A DNA stretch of 64,000 nucleotides. It comes from Cucumis sativus (taxonomy: Eukaryota; Streptophyta; Magnoliopsida; Cucurbitales; Cucurbitaceae). This document shows, one piece after another, positions 57,757-64,000 of this stretch. Position numbers and translations under genes: made by a program. The DNA is taken from the NCBI RefSeq assembly GCF_000004075.3, contig NC_026657.2, forward strand, positions 3,162,001-3,226,000, given 5' to 3'. Positions within the stretch are counted from its first letter, which is position 1. Each line of letters opens with the position of its first letter. The notes under the pieces were generated by a model. It had not been told where the DNA came from, searched no databases, and saw only the letters and a program-made list of their open reading frames with translations.

Positions 57757-60700
57757 ATGGCGGAAGAGGAATTTTCCGATCAGAATCGTCTTCTTAGATC
57801 TATGGAGGACCATAATGAGGAAGATCATGATTTAGAATCTCAAGATGCAAATGGGGTTCATCCGTTGAGAAATAACAGTGGAAAACGAGGTGGGTTTCTG
57901 GATCTGCTTCATCATCTCAATCGAGGGAGCAGTTTCTCTGGTCGTCGTTTAAGTTATAAGCGTCTTGATATGGATAATCATAACGTTAATTTCAACCCTT
58001 CTTCTGTTAATATTGTTGGTAGAAGTCGTACCGCTTCTTCTTCTTCTTCTGATCGTCACAACAATTTCAATTCGTATTCTCTTCATAGTCCAACTGCAAT
58101 TGATGGCGAAATTGATGACAATGGTGATGATACTGCCCCTCCGGAATGGGCTTTGTTGCTTATTGCTTGTCTTCTTGGCCTCGCCACCGGTCTTTGCGTT
58201 GCAGCTTTTAACATTGGGGTTAGTTTCTTAGTTTTGTTCTTCAATTGGCGGCATCTGTATATTTTTCGTTACTTGCACCATTTGCCTGCGTTTTAACGTT
58301 CTGGTTGGTGTCTACAATAATAGTGCAGCCTTTTCCTTTCATGTCTTCATTTTCTTCTGATACCAGATGTTATAATTACCGATGACTTGATTGTTATATG
58401 CTTGTCTATTTAATCAAATTTGTACCTGTTTTTTGTTAGTTTGGTTGGAGAAGATGTTTGCAATTTTAGGATGAAACCTTTAGGCGCAGACGCCCATTTT
58501 GGCTCAGCCAAATGCCAAATGTTCTTAGTTACCTACTCTTACCTTCTAATGTTAACAACCATACCAACCAGATGATTAGCTGTTGTGACTTTACCTGACT
58601 TATCGTCTTGAAAAAAAAAAGGAAAATAAAAGCCAACATCAACTCGTAAGCTAAATTAACCATTAATTGGAAAGACAAGTCTCCTAGCTCAGTTTTAGCA
58701 TCAACTCAACTTGGTGCTAAATTTTGTTACTCTCCTTTATGCAACTATGGTTGAAATGATCATATGGTCTCTTCGATGAACTTTTTGTAACCCGCATTGG
58801 CTTGTGTTGGATTCCCTCCATTTTTTTTAAACGAATTATTTTATTTTGTTGTAATCCTCATTTTTTCAATGAAAATATGTTTTCTATTATGGAAAAGCAT
58901 GATTAAGCACTTGGATAGCAATAGGAATTTGCTGATGCCATGGTTCTCGAGTAGGTACATGTAATCCATGAGTGGGCTTGGGCTGGCACTCCAAACGAGG
59001 GTGCTGCTTGGCTTCGGTTACAGAGAATGGCTGATACTTGGCATCGCATTCTCTTGATACCGGTGTGTGGAGGTGTTATAGTGGGTATGATGCATGGTTT
59101 GCTTGAGATACTCAGTCAAATAAAACAGTCAAGTGCTTCTCAAGGACAAGGATTTGATTTGCTTTCTGGAGTCTTTCCTACGGTTAAAGCCATACAGGCA
59201 GCCATCACTTTAGGTACTGGCTGTTCGTTGGGTCCTGAAGGACCTAGTGTAGATATTGGAAAATCATGTGCCAATGGATTCTATCTTATGATGGAAAACA
59301 ACAGTGAAAAGATAAAAATAGCATTTGTTGCAGCTGGTGCAGCAGCGGGAATTGCTTCAGGTATTAAATTTCCTCCTACCAATTATCTGCCGATGTGGCT
59401 TAATCTTTGAATACACTATAACTTGACCTTTCCTCTTGATAGAGCCATTTACTTGTTCAGTGGCTAATTTGTTTCATCTTCTTTTCTTTTAGGCTTCAAT
59501 GCAGCTGTTGCTGGTAGCTTCTTTGCAATAGAAACTGTATTGAGGCCTCTGCGTGCAGAGAATTCACCTCCTTTTACGACTGCAATGATCATACTGGCAT
59601 CTGTTATCTCATCTACAGTTTCAAATGTTTTACTTGGGACACAGTCTGCTTTCACAGTACCTACGTATGATTTGAAATCTGCTGCTGGTATTTTTGTTAC
59701 CCTAACCCTTCGTTTGGTCATTTCAGTTATCCAACATCATCTCCAGTTTAATTGGCATTTTATTTTGGTGTAGGATAGTATCTATCCATGTCGCATCCTA
59801 TATGGATAGATACTATCCATATAGGATTAATTATCTTTTTACTTCTAAATTTGATGAGCATTAATCTTGAGAAAAGACAAAAGAAGTACAAAATAAAGGA
59901 TGAGAAATAAGAAATGACCATGGACATGATTTGGTGCCAATTTTATGAGATGACCATGTTAGGAGATCTCGGAATAACGTCGTGTGTGCTTATGACAGTG
60001 TGGTTATGCTCCTAAAGGAAAAGCTTGATTTTCTTAAGATATTTAAGCATATCTTTCAATATGTGTTTCTAGACATCTTGACTGTGGGAGAGTTTCTTGA
60101 ACATAAATCTTACAGAAAAGCTTTTTTTATACTATATCTATTTGTCATCCAAAGAGGTTGGGGAGATTGGAGAGGGCAATCCATTCAGGACTCTGTTCCT
60201 CGTTTAATAACATTAGGAATTTGTTATCCCATGTTTGCGTGGCTGATGACCATGGATAGTTAGTCATTTTTGCAATAATGTAGTATATGACTCCTGTCCG
60301 TCATGCCAAAAAATGATACTAATAATCCTTTTTACAAAAGGATCCACCCTTGATGAGGTCAACGAACTTCAAATTAGTAGTCCATGAAGCCTTGAGGGAG
60401 TGGGGTTTATTTATTTATAGGCTAGGAGGTTGCTTCTGACTTAAAAAATTACAGCTGTTGCATGCCTCTCACGTGTTGGACAAATGTCCGGAGCGTGTCG
60501 GTGTCGGACACTGACACTTGGCCATTTTAGGAGTGTCGGTGTTTTGGGAGATGTTAAAAACTCCTCCAAGAATCCGTAAGTCACTGCATAGGTACAAGGG
60601 ATCAACACTTCGATTTCTTTGAATTCTACTTTCTGTCTGTATGTCTTTTGTTAGAAATGATGATCTGAAAATCGTGCTGGTATGGCAATAAATACAAGAG

Positions 60701-63296
60701 ATGCAAATGGAAAAACCATAAGCCAAAACAAGATTGATGAAAATGAAAACATCTTCTATGGCCCTTTTGACAATGAAAGAAGGGCAACTCCAAAGAACTA
60801 TTATGTCACTAGCCAGTATAAAGACCCTAAGAGTAGACCAACTAACAGTTAACGCTGTGAGAGCTCTGAACAGATTTATCAACTTGGTAAAGAATAGTTT
60901 CTTGGAAAATTATGAAATTGGATTAACTTGGAAAATGATCCATTTGATGAGAGCTGTCTTTGGCCATGGTCTGAGCCCTCTAACATCCCAAGTTAGGAAT
61001 TACCTAGACGATGGCCCAAAATCATGATATTTGGATTAATTTAGGAAATGACCTATTTGATGAAAACTCTCTTCTTTCCTGATCTGTGTCCTTAATATCC
61101 CATGCTACGAATACATACAATGACAAATGACCCCAAAGCAATGACGCTTAAAGTGGATTTTATTCACAATGCTTTCTTTTTCCTAGATTTTGCATGGGCT
61201 TCTTATAAAAAAGGTTTTGCATGGGCTAGAGATCTGCTTCTATGTTTAAGTTTTTCTTTCAAACTACAAATGAATTATTTTCAATCTTCAATTATAGATG
61301 CCATTTATTGAGATTCAAGGAAGAGTGCAACTTTTGTTAGATGATATTTGAGAGGTTTGTGCTCCCATCAACTTCCTACCTAGACAATAACTACTTCCTT
61401 ATCCCATATGTGGTTCTATGTTTAATCCCATGTAGTTAATGACTTATTGATTAACTTAGTACAAAATAGATCTCACTACCAACTACCTGAGAAATCTTAG
61501 TTACTATAGCTGTTTATTGTCCTGCATGCCCGATCTTTTAGTTAGACTTACGAACTCTGTTTGTGAAAGCATAACAAATGGGAGGCCTAACATCTAAATT
61601 TGGCTTTTAAAAACAGGTACATTTGTAAATGGGTAGGGATATTGAATCAGGCTATCCTTAGTAAACAATTCAAATAAAATAGAGAAGACGAAACTCAATT
61701 GATCTTAAATTGAGGAATACACTAATCTTGAAGATCTATGCTCCTACCTCCTTTTTTAACTAAACTTTTAAATAAGCGTTCATGTGATGGAGTATGGATG
61801 ACATTTCAATGCAGTTCCATAACTCTATGTGTCAAACAAAAGCCAAGATGCTACACAGGTACATAAATGGCTTCAATTCAAAGAAATGATAGGTAGAAAC
61901 GGACAATCACAAAAAATTTTAGCAACAAATTTACTAAATTAACAATAGTAGTTTCTTGTTAAAAAATATCCACAAAAGATGTCGGCAACAAGAAATTCCA
62001 CAAAAGATGGAAACTACTTTTGTTGTTAAAGGTAAAATGAAAGCTTGGTTATTTTTTAATAAGAACTACTTTTGTTGTCCAAAATCTTTTTAAACTTAGT
62101 ATTTTACCTTTAATGTATTTGTTTTACTTTATTAGGTTTTAGTAAGAATCTATTAAGAAAATTAGCCTTAGATGAGTTAATATTAAATTATTATGCTATC
62201 AATAGATTTAGACATGTTACATGCTATTTCGATGTTGCTTGAACATGTGGATGTGCCTACAAAAATACCAAAACTGATCTACATGAAAGCAAATTTGCCC
62301 ACATAATTTTTTTTATGTGAATCCAGCCAACATAAAAAGAAAAGGCCCTTGAGTACTCTTTGTTTCATTTTAGAATTGCTGTGGTACAATTTAAATGTGA
62401 AGTGTATCGATTGATAAATAACATACAAGGTGTATGTATCTCTTGTACTTTGAGTTTTATTATGCAATAATAAAGAGACGGTTTCCTTTTTTTTTAAAAA
62501 GAAGCATACATGGCTATTTTTTTTTCCAAACAGAAACAAGAATAACATACAAGGCTATTAGTTTTGATTCATTACTGATTACCTTCTGTTTCCTTGTAGA
62601 ACTCCCACTGTACTTGATATTAGGAATGCTATGTGGTGCTGTAAGTGTAGCAGTGACACGTTTGGTTGCTTGGTTCGGTAACTCATTTGAGTTCATCAAG
62701 GAAAGGTTTGGTCTTCCTCCTGTTGTCTGTCCTGCTTTAGGCGGTTTGGGAGCTGGGATAATAGCTCTCAAGTACCCTGGAATCCTTTATTGGGGTTTCA
62801 CAAACGTGGAAGAAATCCTACATACTGGGAATCGTCCTTCAGCTCCGGGGATTTGGTTATTAACTCAAATAGCAGCTGCAAAAGTTGTGGCTACAGCTCT
62901 GTGCAAGGGTTCTGGGCTCGTAGGTGGCCTTTATGCACCTAGTCTAATGATTGGTGCTGCTGTTGGTGCGGTATTTGGGGGCTCGGCTGTTGAAATCATT
63001 AACATTGCAATTCCTGGAAATGCAGCTGTTGCACAGCCACAAGCATATGCACTGGTAATTTCCTTTTTCACTGTTTTTCTTTTTTTCTTCTTTTTTTTTA
63101 TTAAAAGCAAACAATGCACTTGTTGATCCCTTTGGTGGTTATTTCCTACATTACTTTGTTCTATTCTCTATAATCTGATGTCTTTATACAGGTTGGGATG
63201 GCTGCTACGCTGGCCTCGGTCTGTTCAGTGCCTTTAACATCCGTTCTACTTCTGTTTGAGCTGACAAAGGATTATAGGATACTCCTTCCTCTCATG
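57757..63296 (+). CDS. CLC-F: Chloride channel/transporter CLC-f, 5' part; continues beyond the window
   Basis: Visible coding exons: 57757-58218, 58955-59360, 59493-59687, 62600-63054, 63192-63296; together 541 codons in one frame. The start is ATG 57757 (MAEEEFSDQNRLLRS). The N-terminal ~125 residues are cytosolic and end in TAPPEWALLLIACLLGLATG, the first membrane helix. Exon 2 carries WAWAGTP, the TLGTGCSLGPEGPSVDIG selectivity segment with the gating-type Glu in GPEGP, and GKSCANGF; exon 3 has ETVLRPLRAENSPPF; exon 4 has VCPALGGLGAGIIALKYPG, GLVGGLYAPSLMIG and AIPGNAAVAQPQAYAL; exon 5 has LASVCSVPLTSVLLLFELTK. All closely follow Arabidopsis CLC-f, a Golgi anion transporter. The remaining helix and the two CBS domains of this ~780-aa protein lie outside. 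The last visible exon seems to end at a GC donor (ATG|GCAAGT). Confidence 0.95.
59773..59827. repeat. Overlapping double palindrome in CLC-f intron 3
   Basis: Two mutually exclusive hairpins share one arm. The first pairs GGATAGTATCTATCCAT (59773-59789) with ATGGATAGATACTATCC (59802-59818): 17 exact pairs, loop of 12. The second pairs ATCCTATATGGATAG (59795-59809) with CTATCCATATAGGAT (59813-59827): 15 exact pairs, loop of 3. Confidence 0.95.
60495..60517. repeat. GTGTCGG-type near-palindromic repeat
   Basis: GTGTCGGTGTCGGACACTGACAC is a near palindrome, and GTGTCGGTGTT recurs at about 60533. Similar GTGTCGGACAC words recur as dispersed repeats in many plant genomes; I cannot assign a family. 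Confidence 0.5.
60915..61125 (+). repeat. Diverged direct repeat in CLC-f intron 3
   Basis: ATTGGATTAACTTGGAAAAT followed by GATCCATTTGATGAGA (from about 60916) is repeated as TTTGGATTAATTTAGGAAAT followed by GACCTATTTGATGAAA (from about 61030). Similarity continues through CTAACATCCCA / TTAATATCCCA. Period about 114 bases, roughly 75-80 percent similar by eye. Confidence 0.7.
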
Positions 63297-64000
63297 GCAA
63301 GTATTCCATGATTTCTCTAGTACATTCACATTCTTCTACATATGCATTTTTTTTTATAAAAAAGTTTCTGTTAAAATAACCATGTCTGGTTGAGAAACTG
63401 GATACAACTTTTCCTTGGGGTAAATATGTTTATGCTCTCCCAAAAATCTAACAATTTTTTTAATCCACCTCCAAGAGTTACCAAATTACCTTCATATAAT
63501 ACTCCCTGGCCCATTCGTGGAAACCAAAGGCATTCTTTGAATCTTGGGTTAGATTTTCTCTAGAATTAAAGGTGATCCTCAACTATATTTCCCATAATGC
63601 GTTTGATTGCAACATTTATGTTAACCAAGGATGTAATCATATGAACGGTGTGTAGCTATATTAAATTCATCTTCTGTACTGGATATAATGACATTATCCT
63701 TTTGAATTATTATCTTTAAAGCTTCATTTTTTTTTTTGAAATGTTTATTTCTGAACTTCTTGCTCGGTTTATCATCTTTTGATCCAACACCAAAAGTACG
63801 TTTGCCAAGATACTGATAAAAAATAAAATCTTAGTGTGAATTGTAGTTTTTTAGCAATTACATTAACAGGTGAGCAGTCGTTATATGTTAGATGATAGAT
63901 AATTAAATCTACCTTCACCTATCAACTTAAGCTTAGCTTAAACTTTTGGGTCAATCGGTGATTTAAGATGAAATCAAAACAGGTGGTATTCAAGAGGTTT
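63297..64000 (+). other. CLC-f intron 5 (partial)
   Basis: AT-rich sequence after the last visible exon. I searched for the next expected exon (coding GAVGLAIWVPS) and did not see it, so the intron runs past the window end. AG-ending candidates at about 63869 and 63983 are not followed by the expected codons. Confidence 0.7.

Larger units (their letters stand above)
59688..62599 (+). other. Long third intron of CLC-f (2.9 kb) with repeat content
   Basis: The donor is GCTG|GTATTT and the acceptor CTTGTAG|AACTCC; both neighbouring exons fit the CLC-f frame. The intron is far longer than the others and contains a compound palindrome (59773-59827), a GTGTCGG-type repeat (60495-60517), a diverged direct repeat (about 60915-61120) and two related motifs ACTACTTTTGTTGT at about 62010 and 62066. 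Frames such as 59982-60263 lack any recognisable domain. Repeat insertion is the likely cause of its length. Confidence 0.7.

Noticed and set aside
59982..60263. 93-codon frame in CLC-f intron 3
   Set aside because: No recognisable domain, begins and ends without gene context, and lies within an intron proven by the flanking CLC-f exons.
60469..60882. 137-codon minus-strand frame in CLC-f intron 3
   Set aside because: It runs through repeat-like sequence and has no domain; probably chance.
1..64000. CRISPR arrays, bacterial operons, organellar inserts, tRNA and rRNA genes
   Set aside because: None seen by eye. Regularly repeated segments are only microsatellites and short tandem repeats. 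A tRNAscan run would settle the tRNA question.

Overview
The window is nuclear DNA from a flowering plant. The genes are spread out, several are split by GT-AG introns, the intergenic DNA is very AT-rich with many microsatellites, and every recognisable protein belongs to a land-plant family (GRAS, plant UBX protein, EAR-motif C2H2 zinc fingers, WIP KASH protein, TNP-type TIR/NB-ARC protein, HAPLESS 8, CLC-f). A eudicot is certain enough. The style of the repeats made me think of a cucurbit, but that is only an impression. There is no prokaryotic, viral or organellar segment, no CRISPR array, and I recognised no tRNA or rRNA gene.

Layout, left to right. 0-2.2 kb: AT-rich intergenic DNA. 2.2-5.4 kb: SCL28-type GRAS regulator (+), intronless CDS, with a compact upstream region holding three MSA-like motifs, a double G-box palindrome and a G-rich tandem repeat. 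7.3-12.4 kb: PUX8-type UBX protein (-), rebuilt here as 11 exons that stay in frame and give 593 aa. 12.6-17 kb: repeat-rich DNA including a probable hAT-like element (about 15.0-16.7 kb) that seems to carry pieces of an intron-containing gene. 17.2-17.9 kb: RNA polymerase III subunit RPC6 (+). 19.6-23.8 kb: three tandem C2H2/EAR zinc-finger genes (+) in which the N-terminal finger decays from copy to copy. 25.0-28.0 kb: WIP KASH protein of the nuclear envelope (-). 28.7-37.6 kb: gene-poor, AT-rich DNA. 38.6-41.6 kb: TNP-class TIR/NB-ARC/TPR protein (+). 45.1-50.6 kb: HAPLESS 8-like protein (-), 1,442 aa from three exons. 52-57.6 kb: repeat-rich intergenic DNA. 57.8 kb to the right edge: chloride channel CLC-f (+), five exons visible, cut off by the window end.

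The genes are independent transcription units and not a pathway. The order C2H2 zinc finger - WIP - TNP NTPase - HAP8 resembles, from memory, a stretch of Arabidopsis chromosome 5 around AT5G56200-AT5G56250, and the WIP1/HAP8-like pair on chromosome 4, so this part looks like an old conserved block. I found no convincing undescribed system. The observations most worth a second look are the cell-cycle promoter cluster at SCL28, the gene-fragment-carrying transposon, the zinc-finger decay series, a probable GC-AG intron in CLC-f, and a two-state palindrome in a CLC-f intron.
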